From the NCBI RefSeq assembly GCF_012689525.1, contig NZ_CP051514.1, positions 1,798,001-1,862,000 of the forward strand: 64,000 nt of DNA, written 5' to 3'. This document shows positions 34,432-43,437 of the stretch, piece by piece. Made by a program: the position numbers and the translations under genes. Within the stretch, counting starts at the first letter, position 1, and each line of letters starts with the position of its first letter. The notes beneath the pieces are model-generated. The model made no database searches and was not told where the DNA came from. It saw only the letters and a list, made by a program, of their open reading frames with translations. This DNA comes from Paraburkholderia aromaticivorans. Its GTDB lineage: Bacteria; Pseudomonadota; Gammaproteobacteria; Burkholderiales; Burkholderiaceae.

Positions 34432-35220
34432 TCAAGGCGTGCAGTCGACGTCTTCAAGCAGTTCGGTCAGCGTGTGGGCGGCGGCCTTGAGCGCCGGCAT
34501 GAACCGGCGGCGAATCTTCGCAACGTCAGGCTGCAACTCCACTGCACCGCAATTCAGCGCCATCAAAGTACCGGAGCGCCCGAGCCGCACCGGTAGCGCG
34601 ATCCCGAAGGCATTGCGCTGGTATTCGCCGACGCATACGCATACGCCGGACTCCGCGAGATCGTCGAAGGCCGCTTCAATGCTGTGCTGAACCAGCTTTG
34701 CACTCTCACCTGCGTCTTCGAGTACCGTGGCCATTCGCGCGCGGCGCTCCGCCGGCGGCAATCCGTATAGGTACGCACGGCCAGCCGCAGTCGATTCCAT
34801 CGGTATCGACGAGCCAACACCGGTGCGCAGCGTCGCGATCTTCGCGCTGATTCCACACGCGATGTAAAGCATGTCGAGGTGATGCGCCACGGCGAGCGCC
34901 ACACACACGTCGAGCTTGTCGGCCAGCTCCTGCAGAAACGGATTGACGATGCGTGTCACCGGATTCACTTCGAGATAGGCGTGCCCGATGCCGAGCGCAC
35001 CAGCGCCCAGTTCGAACTGCCGGCCACCGCCCGCTCTGCGCAGGAAACCGATGCGTATCAGGGTCGTTGTCAGCCGGGAAACGGTTGCTTTCGGCAGGCC
35101 CGTCCGGCGCACCAGTTCAGCGTTGGACAGCGGAGCCCTGTCCGCGTGAAACGCGCGCAGCACTTCGAGTCCGCGTTCGACCGTCAACGTGATCTCGGGA
35201 GACTCACCAGCATTTTTCAT
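34432..35220 (-). CDS. IclR-family transcriptional regulator 1
   Basis: 262 residues from the ATG at 35220. The frame is open about 105 codons further but only MKNAGESPEITLTVERGLEVLRAFHADRAPLSNAELVRRTGLPKATVSRL has the IclR winged-helix pattern. The effector-binding domain follows (LDMLYIACGISAKIATLRTGVGSSIPMESTAAGRAYL). It ends convergent with the CoA-transferase at 33178 and starts seven bases after the second IclR gene's stop, so both are in one transcript. Confidence 0.9.
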   Translation of the reverse strand: MKNAGESPEITLTVERGLEVLRAFHADRAPLSNAELVRRTGLPKATVSRLTTTLIRIGFLRRAGGGRQFELGAGALGIGHAYLEVNPVTRIVNPFLQELADKLDVCVALAVAHHLDMLYIACGISAKIATLRTGVGSSIPMESTAAGRAYLYGLPPAERRARMATVLEDAGESAKLVQHSIEAAFDDLAESGVCVCVGEYQRNAFGIALPVRLGRSGTLMALNCGAVELQPDVAKIRRRFMPALKAAAHTLTELLEDVDCTP

Positions 35221-35227
35221 GATCGCC

Positions 35228-36109
35228 TCAGTTTGCAAAAAGCGCCTGTTCCTGCAAAGACCGAGCCGTTGCAACGAGCCGGGGACCCAGTTCGCGCTCG
35301 ACTCTCGCACGCCCCATGCGCGCGCCTCGCCCGATGCACGCCAGCACGAGCGGCGCGTGATCCGGAACCACAAGCGGCGCGGCAACAATGGCGAGTTCGG
35401 GTTCCCATTCGCCAAGCGACGTGCAATAGCCGCCGTTATGCACCTGCGAAATACCTTCGCTAATATTACGGCGCAGATACGGCCAATCGCGGCCCATTTT
35501 CCGTTCGATGTTGCCCAGCAGATAGAACCGTTCAAGCTCCGGCAACGCAGCTAGCAAGGCCCAGCCCATCGGAGAGGACGCGATGCGCAGCCGCGTGCCC
35601 GCATACAGCTTGAGATCCAGTGCGGCCGGCTTGCTCGCGCACGTCTCAAGCACGACCACGTCCAGGCGATCCCGTGTGGCCAGCACGATAAACGCCTCGT
35701 TCGCATTGGCAAACGACTGCATTTCGAGGCGAGCCGCGCGCTGGACGGTGGAGTGCGCAATCGCAGCGTAGCCGAGCGAGAGCACTGCGGCAGTCAGGCG
35801 GTATTTGCGTCGTTCCGACGAGTAATGCAGATAGCCCACCGCCACTAGCGAGCGCAGCATTCTCGACACAGTGGCTGCAGGAATTCCCGTCTCGAAGACG
35901 ATCTCCTGATTGCCGAGCCAAGGGGATGCCGGTGTAAACGCGGACAGAATCGAGAGGCTTCGGGCAAGCGGCATGACCATCGCATGGCCGCCGCCTTCAC
36001 GCCTGACGGTTTTCCCGCTATCGTCTTCGACCACGGCCGGGTCCGGGTCCGGGTCCGAACCTTTGGATGACGGAACAAACCGAACAATGTTGCGCGTCTG
36101 CAAGGACAT
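35228..36109 (-). CDS. IclR-family transcriptional regulator 2
   Basis: 293 residues. A polar N-terminal extension (GSDPDPDPAVVEDDSGK) precedes the winged helix: PLARSLSILSAFTPASPWLGNQEIVFETGIPAATVSRMLRSLVAVGYL. The C-terminal domain has DRLDVVVLETCASKP and LRIASSPMGWALLAALPE. Directly upstream of the other IclR gene in the same direction, an unusual tandem. The two proteins are only distantly related, so this is not a recent duplication. Confidence 0.9.
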   Translation of the reverse strand: MSLQTRNIVRFVPSSKGSDPDPDPAVVEDDSGKTVRREGGGHAMVMPLARSLSILSAFTPASPWLGNQEIVFETGIPAATVSRMLRSLVAVGYLHYSSERRKYRLTAAVLSLGYAAIAHSTVQRAARLEMQSFANANEAFIVLATRDRLDVVVLETCASKPAALDLKLYAGTRLRIASSPMGWALLAALPELERFYLLGNIERKMGRDWPYLRRNISEGISQVHNGGYCTSLGEWEPELAIVAAPLVVPDHAPLVLACIGRGARMGRARVERELGPRLVATARSLQEQALFAN

Positions 36110-36282
36110 CGCTGACTCCGTCTTGCCTCAAGAGGACCACGACACAGGTGGCCAAACTATATGAACTATGTGAACGATGATCGGGTGCCTATGCTCGTCC
36201 AAACCCTTCCGATTCACTGCCACTAGAGAAGTTGCACCGGGCGGTGTCGATCATGTGGGGTATGGATCGCCGTTTTTCACGG

Positions 36283-37455
36283 TTAGCTAAACGTTCCCGC
36301 GTCAGCTAGTTCAGCAATTTCGCTATCCGACAGCCAGTCGCCAAGTGCCGCGGACCCATTCTCTCGATTCAGTTCGGCAGGCGGCACTGGAGTAGGCAGC
36401 GTCGTGCGGGAAAATCGGGGTGCGGGCGCCGGCTGCATGACACCCGCGACGTTGATATAGGTCCCACGTGCTTTGATATGCGGATGCTCGTACGCCTCCT
36501 TCAGATCCAGCACCGGCGCGACACAGGCATCCGAACTCTCGAACAGCGCCAGCCACTCGGCCCGGGTTCTTTCCTTGAACTTCGACGTAAAGATCGCCTT
36601 GTTCTCCCGCCAGTTCCGCTGGTCCATCTGATCGCCCAGGTCCGTTGGATTCAAGCCGAGACACTCGAGCAACTGTACATAGAACTTCTGCTCGATGGGC
36701 CCGATCGACAGGTACTTGCCGTCGGCGCAGGCGTAGACCTGGTAAAAGGGCGCACCGGAGTCAACCAGGTTGGCGCCACGCTCGCCACTGAACATGCCGG
36801 CTTCGCGCAAGCCGACAAGAACCGTCATCAGCGACGCCACACCGTCGACGATCGCGGCGTCCACCACCTGCCCCTTGCCCGACGTGCGAGTCTCAAGCAC
36901 GCCCGCGAGGATCCCGAGTGCGAGATAGAGCGACCCGCCCGCATAGTCGCCGATCACATTGAGTGGGATCGCCGGCGCCTGGCCGCGTTCGCCGATGGCA
37001 TTCAGCACGCCGGTGATCGAAATGTAGTTGATATCATGCCCGGCAGACTGCGCGAGCGGCCCGTCCTGCCCCCACCCCGTCACGCGCCCATACACCAGCT
37101 TCGGATTGCGCTCCAGGCAAATGCCCGGCCCTAGTCCAAGACGTTCGGTCACGCCGGGGCGAAAGCCTTCGATCAAGGCATCCGCCTTGCCGACGAGATC
37201 CAGCACGAGCGCGATCCCCGCCGGATCCTTGAGGTCGACCCGGATCGACTTGCGGTTGCGTAGCGCCACGTCGAACTGAACCGGGCGCGGCAAACCTAGC
37301 CCGGAAGGCTCCTTGCGATCCACACGGATCACGGTCGCCCCGAGATCGGCGAGCAGCATGGCTGCGACCGGTCCCGGCCCGATCCCCGCCAATTCAACAA
37401 TACGTACCCCTGCTAACGGTCCCAATTTACGTCCCCTCGTTTTCAAGCCTGACAT
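36283..37455 (-). CDS. Alpha-methylacyl-CoA racemase (CaiB/BaiF superfamily), copy 1
   Basis: 390 residues. The N-terminal GPLAGVRIVELAGIGPGPVAAMLLADLGATVIRVDR and the segment GHDINYISITGVLNAIG with the racemase His, and IGDYAGGSLYLALGI with the Asp, identify it as AMACR-type, not a CoA-transferase. It epimerises the 2-methyl centre of acyl-CoAs so that the stereospecific dehydrogenase can act. It is last in the citE-like operon (41534 to 36283). A paralogue is at 54745-55902. Confidence 0.88.
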   Translation of the reverse strand: MSGLKTRGRKLGPLAGVRIVELAGIGPGPVAAMLLADLGATVIRVDRKEPSGLGLPRPVQFDVALRNRKSIRVDLKDPAGIALVLDLVGKADALIEGFRPGVTERLGLGPGICLERNPKLVYGRVTGWGQDGPLAQSAGHDINYISITGVLNAIGERGQAPAIPLNVIGDYAGGSLYLALGILAGVLETRTSGKGQVVDAAIVDGVASLMTVLVGLREAGMFSGERGANLVDSGAPFYQVYACADGKYLSIGPIEQKFYVQLLECLGLNPTDLGDQMDQRNWRENKAIFTSKFKERTRAEWLALFESSDACVAPVLDLKEAYEHPHIKARGTYINVAGVMQPAPAPRFSRTTLPTPVPPAELNRENGSAALGDWLSDSEIAELADAGTFS

Positions 37456-37494
37456 GAGATGCGAAGTGCCAACGGCGGTTTCGGCGTGCTTCGC

Positions 37495-38739
37495 CTAGAT
37501 AATCCCCACAGCACGCAATTCGTCGATGTCGCGCTTCGAGAAAGCCAGCAAGTCGCCGTAGATCTGCTCGTTCGCGGAACCGAGTTCGGTCGCCGGCTGG
37601 TCGAACTGGGCTGTACTTTTCGAGAACTGAATCGGCAAGCCCATGCCGATCGCGCCAATTGGCCCAAGCGTTGGATGCTCCAGGTTCATGACCGCACCGC
37701 TTTCATGCAGGAACGGATCGTTCAGCACCTCGTCGGGCCGACGCACGCGTGCGGACGGCACGGAACGCTTCTCCAGCAGTTCGTGCACGACATCGTCCGA
37801 GGTCCGCTGCCGTGTCCATGCTTCGATGATCGCGTTCAATTCCGCGGCATGCTTGAGTCTCGGTCCACGGCTGCTGAAACGCGGGTCGTCCATCAGGTGC
37901 GGTTGATCCAGCGCGTCGAGCAGCCCTCGCAGCCAGTCTGGATGAAGTGCCGCGATGGACACGTAGCCGTCCTTCGTTTGATAGACGCCAAACGGGACCA
38001 GACGGTCCTGGAAATTGCCCGTTCGCGTACGGTAACCCGCCTTGGCAAACACATCGAAATGCTCCTCCGCGACCCACGACGCGAGGCAATCGAGCATGGA
38101 AACCTTCACGAGCTGACCCTCGCCCGTCCGGCCACGTTGAATCAATGCCGCGAGGATTCCATTGAGCGCATAGAGCGGCGCCACCAGATCCGCGATAGGC
38201 AGGCCGCACCGCGTGGGCGGGCCGTCCGCGAAGCCGGTGACTTCCATGACGCCACTCAGGGCCTGCACGATGATGTCCATGCCCTTCAGACCGGGATAGG
38301 CGCTCGGCTCGCCCAGCGCCTTGATGGACGCGTAGACGATTTTGGGGTTGCGGCGCTGAACCTGCGCGTAGTCGATGCCGAGGCGCGCCGTCGCCCCCTC
38401 GCTCACGTTTTCGATCAGCACGTCGCATTGTTCCGCGAGCTTCATGAAGATCTCACGGCCTCGTTCGCTTTTCAGGTCGAGGGTAATACTCTTCTTGTTG
38501 CGCGCGCGGTTCAGGATGGTGAGCGAAACTTCATCGTCGGCCTTCGCGCCGAAATTGATACCGTCCTTGCCGACGAACGGTGGATTGGTGCGCGCGATAT
38601 CGCCGCCTCCCGGCGCCTCCACGCGAATGACCTCAGCCCCCATGCCACCCAGCACCATCGACGCGTACGGCCCCGCAAGGGCGACCGTCAGGTCGAGGAC
38701 CCGGATGCCGTCGAGCGGACGTGAATTCTGATTTGACAT
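37495..38739 (-). CDS. CaiB/BaiF-family CoA-transferase
   Basis: 414 residues. Signatures are LDLTVALAGPYASMVLGGMGAEVIRVEAPGGGD, RNKKSITLDLKSERGRE and KGMDIIVQALSGVMEVTG with the catalytic Asp, and GGRTGEGQLVKVSMLDCLASW-like. It is fourth in the five-gene operon, between an acyl-CoA dehydrogenase and a racemase, 39 bases from the latter. It probably activates the dicarboxylate that the operon degrades by transferring CoA from succinyl-CoA or another thioester. Confidence 0.9.
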   Translation of the reverse strand: MSNQNSRPLDGIRVLDLTVALAGPYASMVLGGMGAEVIRVEAPGGGDIARTNPPFVGKDGINFGAKADDEVSLTILNRARNKKSITLDLKSERGREIFMKLAEQCDVLIENVSEGATARLGIDYAQVQRRNPKIVYASIKALGEPSAYPGLKGMDIIVQALSGVMEVTGFADGPPTRCGLPIADLVAPLYALNGILAALIQRGRTGEGQLVKVSMLDCLASWVAEEHFDVFAKAGYRTRTGNFQDRLVPFGVYQTKDGYVSIAALHPDWLRGLLDALDQPHLMDDPRFSSRGPRLKHAAELNAIIEAWTRQRTSDDVVHELLEKRSVPSARVRRPDEVLNDPFLHESGAVMNLEHPTLGPIGAIGMGLPIQFSKSTAQFDQPATELGSANEQIYGDLLAFSKRDIDELRAVGII

Positions 38740-38798
38740 CTTTGTCTCCAGCCTCCACTTTGGAATGAACGGTCGCCCCCGCAGGGGCCCATCACCGA

Positions 38799-39989
38799 TC
38801 AGTAGGACTTGGGCAGGCCGAGGACCTTGTTGGAAACAAAGTTGAGCACCATCTCCTGCGAAATCGGCGCGAGGCGCAGCAGACGAACTTCACGCCAGAG
38901 CCGTTCGACGTGGTATTCCTTGGCGTAAGCGAAGCCGCCGTGGGTCTGCATGGCCTGGTCGGCAGCCTGGAATCCGGCGTCGGCGCCCAGGAACTTCGCG
39001 GCATTCGCCTCGGCGCCGCACGACTGGTGGCTGTCGTAGAGTGCCGCTGCCCGAAGCGCCATCAGTTCAGCCGCTTCCAGCCGGATCCAGTTCTCCGCCA
39101 GCGGATGCGCGACGGCCTGATTCTTGCCGATTGGACGGTCGAAAATCACTCGCGAGTTCGCGTATTCAACCGCCAGATTCAAGGCCGCGCGCCCAATACC
39201 GATCCCTTCCATTCCCACGACGATCCGCTCCGGATTCAAGCCGTCCAGCAGATAATGGAACCCACGTCCGACCTCGCCGACCACATTCTCGTCAGCGACT
39301 TCCAGACCGTCGATAAACACCTCGTTGGAGTCCACCGCCGCACGGCCCAGTTTGTCGATTACGCGCACGTCGCAGTGCTTGCGATCGAGATCGGCAAAGA
39401 ACAGCGTCATGCCGTCGAGCGGCCGCTTTTCGTCGCGGGGCGAGGTGCGCGCCAGCAACAGAATTTTCGTCGCGTTCTGCGCGTTTGTCGTCCACACTTT
39501 CTGGCCGTTGATGACCCAGCGGTCGCCCTTGCGCTCCGCTTTCGTGCGGATGCGGGACGTGTCGACACCCGAAGTCGGCTCCGTCACGCCGAAGGCCATC
39601 AGCATTTCGCCCTTCGCCATGGCCGGCAGACATCTGCGCTTGAGTTCCTCCGAACCGTGCCGCATGATCGGCTGCGGCGGGAACACGTAAAAGTGAACGG
39701 CCGACGCGCCACTCATGCCCGCACCCGAGGCACCGATCTCGTTCAGCATGATTGCGGCTTCACTTAGCCCCAGACCCATGCCGCCGTACTCCTCCGGCGT
39801 CATGACGCCCATCCAGCCAGCCTGCGCAAACGCGTTCACGAACTCCCAGGGATACTTTTCTTCCTTGTCGCAAGTACGCCAATACGCCAGATCGAAACGG
39901 CGTGCAAGGGTGCGTGCGGCCTCCCGTACATCCTTCAAATGCGACTCGCGCTCTTCTTGCGCCTCACTCACTACACTTGATTCACTCAT
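38799..39989 (-). CDS. Acyl-CoA dehydrogenase
   Basis: 396 residues. Key segments are MAFGVTEPTSGVDTSRIRTKAERKGDRWVINGQKVWTTNAQNATKILLLARTS (FAD/substrate), GMEGIGIGRAALNLAVEYANSRVIFDRPIGKNQAVAHPLAENWI and QTHGGFAYAKEYHVERLWREVRLLRLAPISQEMVLNFV, with the FAD-binding Arg. It oxidises an acyl-CoA at C2-C3, electrons going to ETF. Between MaoC hydratase and CoA-transferase in the operon. Methylsuccinyl-CoA-like substrate is a guess from the neighbours. Confidence 0.9.
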   Translation of the reverse strand: MSESSVVSEAQEERESHLKDVREAARTLARRFDLAYWRTCDKEEKYPWEFVNAFAQAGWMGVMTPEEYGGMGLGLSEAAIMLNEIGASGAGMSGASAVHFYVFPPQPIMRHGSEELKRRCLPAMAKGEMLMAFGVTEPTSGVDTSRIRTKAERKGDRWVINGQKVWTTNAQNATKILLLARTSPRDEKRPLDGMTLFFADLDRKHCDVRVIDKLGRAAVDSNEVFIDGLEVADENVVGEVGRGFHYLLDGLNPERIVVGMEGIGIGRAALNLAVEYANSRVIFDRPIGKNQAVAHPLAENWIRLEAAELMALRAAALYDSHQSCGAEANAAKFLGADAGFQAADQAMQTHGGFAYAKEYHVERLWREVRLLRLAPISQEMVLNFVSNKVLGLPKSY

Positions 39990-40116
39990 GATTTCTCCAG
40001 CAGAATATAGATATGGATGACTAATTTTTATCCATTTTTATGCGACGATGTTTTGTAGAAAAGTTGCTGTCCTGGCCTTCTTGCCGCTCGTATTAGCTCG
40101 TATTCGCTCGTATCGC

Positions 40117-40572
40117 TTATTGCTCCGGGCGTACCAACATCAGGCCGACGCGCACCGCTTCGCAGACGATTTCGTCACGCTGATTCAGGGCGACGTGCTT
40201 GAACGTCACGATGCCCGAGTCATTGCGGCTCTTCGAGAGCCGTGCGTTAAGAATCTCCGTGCGCACGCGGATCGTGTCGCCATGGAAGGTCGGCTTCGGG
40301 AACGTGATCTCCTTGAACCCCAGGTTGCCGAGCGTCGTGCCGAGCGTCGTCTCAGCTACCGTCACGCCCGCCACCAGCGCGAGCAGGAACATGCTGTTGA
40401 CGAGGCGCTGGCCGTAGATGGAGTTCTTGCTGTATTCGGCGTCGATGTGCAGCGGTGCGCAGTTGTAGGTCATCGCCGAGAACAGAACGTTGTCGGTCTC
40501 GGTCACGGTTCGGCGAATTGCGTGATCGATCACAAGGCCTTCCTTGCAATCTTCGAAGTAAAGTCCAGCCAT
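40117..40572 (-). CDS. MaoC-family hydratase (single hot-dog)
   Basis: 151 residues from the ATG at 40572 with AGGAGA upstream; the longer open frame is not supported. The catalytic part is SAMTYNCAPLHIDAEYSKNSIYGQRLVNSMFLLALVAGV, a MaoC/hydratase-2 motif in which Asp and His are in the expected place (NCAPLHIDAEY). The C-terminal half is the second strand region of a single hot-dog. Second gene of the operon beginning with the citE-like gene; it would hydrate an unsaturated dicarboxylyl-CoA before CitE-type cleavage. Confidence 0.88.
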   Translation of the reverse strand: MAGLYFEDCKEGLVIDHAIRRTVTETDNVLFSAMTYNCAPLHIDAEYSKNSIYGQRLVNSMFLLALVAGVTVAETTLGTTLGNLGFKEITFPKPTFHGDTIRVRTEILNARLSKSRNDSGIVTFKHVALNQRDEIVCEAVRVGLMLVRPEQ

Positions 40573-40643
40573 GATGCGTCTCCTGAATAGTGGCGTGGCG
40601 GCCCCGAACGAGGGACCGTCGCTGAAAAAGTTCGTGCTACCGG

Positions 40644-41534
40644 TCAACTGTTGAAGGTCCGCGCCAGTGCGATGATTTCCCGGGCGGTTTTCACATGGGC
40701 GATGTCGATGTGCTCGCCGTCATAGATCGTCGAAGCGCGTCCTTCCGCCTCGGCCTTCTCGAGCGCGGCAATCATGCCCTCGTAGAAGGCCACCTCTTCG
40801 GCTGAAGGGCTGTAGATTTCGTTGACGGCCGCCACGTTCGACGGATGCAGCAGCAGTTCGCCCGTCATGCCCAGCGCACGGTCGCGTTGCGCCGATTTCT
40901 TGAGACCCTCGACGTCATGCACCTGCTGCCACACACCGCCAATGGGCAACTTGCCGGCGGCGCGCGCGGCCATGACGGCACGCGACTTGAAATACAAGCT
41001 TTCTCGTCCGCCCGGCGACCAAACATAGCCGAGCGCGCGGGCCACGTCGGCGTTCTTTGCTGTCGCACCGCACAGTGCCGCAACCCGGTCTCGCTGTGCG
41101 ATCTCGTAAGCGAACTGCAGTGCGCGGGCTGTCTCCAGCAGCGGAATCACGCGCGTCGTGCCGACCGGCAGCCCGTTGCGATATTCGGCCTCAGACAGCA
41201 TCATCGACACGCAGTCCACATCCTCCGGTCCGCAAGGTTTCGAGATCACGATCCCTTCCACGTGCGGCCCGACGACGGCGAGGATGTCGTCGAAGTCATA
41301 CAGGTGCGGGCTGCGGTTGATCCGCACGAACACACGCTGCTTTTGCTCTGCAAGCCATGCAAGTTTCGACTGAACAATGTCGCGCGCTTCCACCTTCAAC
41401 TCCGCCGGCACACTGTCTTCCAGATCGAGAATCAGTGCGTCGGCCTTGGCGACGATCACCTTCTCCATCCAGCTCGGTTTATTCCCAGGTACGAACAGGA
41501 AGGATCTAATGGGTTTCATCGGACTAGCACTCAT
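40644..41534 (-). CDS. CitE-like CoA ester lyase (HpcH/HpaI aldolase family)
   Basis: 296 residues. RSFLFVPGNKPSWMEKVIVAKADALILDLEDSVP is the CitE N-terminus, with the LEDSV metal/CoA site; RVFVRINRSPHLYDFDDILAVVGPHVEGIVISK and VIPLLETARAL give the conserved Arg and the metal-binding Glu. It probably cleaves a 3-hydroxyacyl-CoA such as a malyl- or citramalyl-CoA into two smaller products. First gene of the five-gene minus-strand operon; a 20-bp palindrome lies 34 bases upstream. Confidence 0.88.
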   Translation of the reverse strand: MSASPMKPIRSFLFVPGNKPSWMEKVIVAKADALILDLEDSVPAELKVEARDIVQSKLAWLAEQKQRVFVRINRSPHLYDFDDILAVVGPHVEGIVISKPCGPEDVDCVSMMLSEAEYRNGLPVGTTRVIPLLETARALQFAYEIAQRDRVAALCGATAKNADVARALGYVWSPGGRESLYFKSRAVMAARAAGKLPIGGVWQQVHDVEGLKKSAQRDRALGMTGELLLHPSNVAAVNEIYSPSAEEVAFYEGMIAALEKAEAEGRASTIYDGEHIDIAHVKTAREIIALARTFNS

Positions 41535-41567
41535 ACAAGGTCACCCTTTCATCATCGTTGTCTGATT

Positions 41568-41587
41568 TACCTTACTAACGTTAGGTA
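41568..41587. promoter_or_regulatory. 20-bp operator-like palindrome, copy 2
   Basis: TACCTTACTAACGTTAGGTA; arms TACCTTA/TTAGGTA with one mismatch, and an inner CTAACGTTAG perfect palindrome. It is 34 bases upstream of the citE-like gene, a position suited to blocking its promoter. It matches copy 1 in 17 of 20 positions. Confidence 0.6.
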
Positions 41588-41866
41588 GTTTGGTCGCTGA
41601 CAGTACGGCCTACAAGCAGTGTTAACCCCGATCCGGCGATTGGCGCGATGATCGCCCGGCCGCTTCCGCCTCGCCGGATGGGCGAAGTGTTCGGCCAAAC
41701 GTGATGGTCGGCACCGGCTCCCGAATCTTTACGCGACCTGAGTTACGCTCGAAGTACGGAACAACAATGCGCGAGACGTTGACGCACTAGCGGCCAGGAG
41801 GGATGCTCGCCGAGGACATGCTGTGCGTGCCGGACATGGCGCGCAATATCGATTGATGAGGACAAG

Positions 41867-42766
41867 ATGGAAGCAGGAGAACGCCTTCCGGGAACACCGA
41901 CCCCGATGCATACATGGATCGGCACGGATGGAGTCAAACTCGCCGGAGACTCCTGGGGCAATCCCGATGGGCCGCTTGTCGTCCTGTTGCACGGCGGCGG
42001 CCAAACCCGCCACGCATGGGGCGGGACCGGCAAGCGTCTTGGTGCGGCCGGCTATTCCGCTGTTGCCTTCGACGCGAGAGGTCACGGCGATTCCGAATGG
42101 TGCCCCGACGGGAACTACAGTCAGGACGCGATGGTGAGCGATCTGAATTGCGTCCTGACAGCGCTCGGCGGACAGCAGGCCGTGCTCGTCGGCGCGTCCA
42201 TGGGCGGATGCACCAGCCTCGTCGCAGTGGGCGAGGACAGTGTTGACGCTCGCGCGCTGATCCTCGTCGACATCGTGCCGCACACCGAGCCCGCGGGCGT
42301 TGCCCGCATCCAGGCCTTCATGCAGCAGAGGCCAGAAGGTTTCGGATCACTCGATGAAGTAGCCGATGCGATCACACAGTACCGGCCGCAGCAGACGCGC
42401 CCGCAGAGTCTGGATGGCCTCGCCAAGAATGTGCGCCTCGGGAAGGACGGCAAATTCCGCTGGCATTGGGATCCTCGCTTCATCGGAAACCAGCACGACC
42501 GGAACCGTCGCCATGCGCGCCTGTCGGCGTGCGCGCGCCGCTTGACGCTACCTACGCTGCTGGTGCGCGGCGGCAATTCCGATGTAGTCAGCGAAGCGGG
42601 CGTCGAAGAATTTCTCGGTTTTTGTCCACGGGCCGAATACGTGAACGTGAGTGAGGCTGGCCATATGGTGGCCGGTGACCGCAACGATGCTTTCGGCCTC
42701 GCAGCGATCGATTTTCTGCTGCGTCATGTGCGAACCGGCGAAATGTCGGCCGGCTCGCCTGCCTGA
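41867..42766 (+). CDS. Alpha/beta hydrolase
   Basis: 299 residues. The oxyanion loop LLHGGGQTRHAWGG, the nucleophile elbow LVGASMGGCTS with Ser, and the late SEAGHMVAGDRND with His make a complete catalytic triad together with an Asp near GGNSDVVSEA. The fold is that of epoxide hydrolase/haloperoxidase-like esterases. It could open a lactone or thioester or hydrolyse an ester feeding the pathway; this cannot be read from sequence. Transcribed divergently from the citE operon and convergently with the TetR gene, 20 bases apart. Confidence 0.85.
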   Translation: MEAGERLPGTPTPMHTWIGTDGVKLAGDSWGNPDGPLVVLLHGGGQTRHAWGGTGKRLGAAGYSAVAFDARGHGDSEWCPDGNYSQDAMVSDLNCVLTALGGQQAVLVGASMGGCTSLVAVGEDSVDARALILVDIVPHTEPAGVARIQAFMQQRPEGFGSLDEVADAITQYRPQQTRPQSLDGLAKNVRLGKDGKFRWHWDPRFIGNQHDRNRRHARLSACARRLTLPTLLVRGGNSDVVSEAGVEEFLGFCPRAEYVNVSEAGHMVAGDRNDAFGLAAIDFLLRHVRTGEMSAGSPA

Positions 42767-42786
42767 TCGGAACAGTAACGCGCGCC

Positions 42787-43437
42787 TCAGGACGACGCAG
42801 CCGCCTCAGGACGACGAGATGCTTTGCGTGCCTTCGCGGCCGGCTTGACCCCTTCGAAAAACATGCCGCAGATCTGCTCCGCGACTTGATCCAGAGCGCC
42901 CTTTCGAGGATTGAACCAGCCTTGCACAGAATTGATGCACCCGAGCAGGAACACACGGCACAAGGCGATATCGACGTCGGGACGCAGCATGCCTTCCGTC
43001 CTCAGACCCTCGAGCAGTTGAGTCCAGAGCCTCTGATTCTGCTCATGACGCTTCACCTGGCCTTCGCGCGCCTTGTCGGGCAATTGGGCGAGCAGTCTTC
43101 CATGCGCCAGCGCATAGTCGCCGAACTTGATCAGCGCGCTCATCTGCCCAAGCACCGCCGCCTTGAACCGCGTCTCCGCCGAGGCGTTCGGCGGCAGTGC
43201 GTCCAGGTGTTCCCGGATATGCTGCACGATGCTATCCCCGCCGTGTGCAACGACAACCTCCACCAGTTCTTCTTTCGAAGAAAAATGGTAGTAGATGCTT
43301 GCAGCCTCAATGCCGGCCTGGTCCGCGAGGGAACGCATTGTCGTCGCGGTGTATCCTTGCGTGACGAACGAGCGGGCGGCCAGTTGCAAAAGGGTCTCCC
43401 GCATATCCACGTTCGAGTTGACGTTTCGCTTGCCCAC
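42787..43437 (-). CDS. TetR-family transcriptional repressor
   Basis: 216 residues. The DNA-binding domain is typical: LLQLAARSFVTQGYTATTMRSLADQAGIEAASIYYHFSSKEELVEVVVAHG. The C-terminal half is the variable ligand-binding domain, likely for an acyl-CoA or related thioester in this context (inference). The three 20-bp palindromes in the window (27438, 41568, 44487) have the size of TetR operators, and this is the only TetR gene seen. Confidence 0.9.
   Translation of the reverse strand: MGKRNVNSNVDMRETLLQLAARSFVTQGYTATTMRSLADQAGIEAASIYYHFSSKEELVEVVVAHGGDSIVQHIREHLDALPPNASAETRFKAAVLGQMSALIKFGDYALAHGRLLAQLPDKAREGQVKRHEQNQRLWTQLLEGLRTEGMLRPDVDIALCRVFLLGCINSVQGWFNPRKGALDQVAEQICGMFFEGVKPAAKARKASRRPEAAASS

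Noticed and set aside
36042..36056. A short GGGTCC tandem-like run in the IclR gene
   Set aside because: It encodes the DPDPDP stretch of the protein's N-terminal extension and is a coding repeat of no evident significance.
37459..38724. A 421-codon plus-strand frame over the CoA-transferase
   Set aside because: Antisense shadow of a CaiB/BaiF protein with a catalytic Asp.
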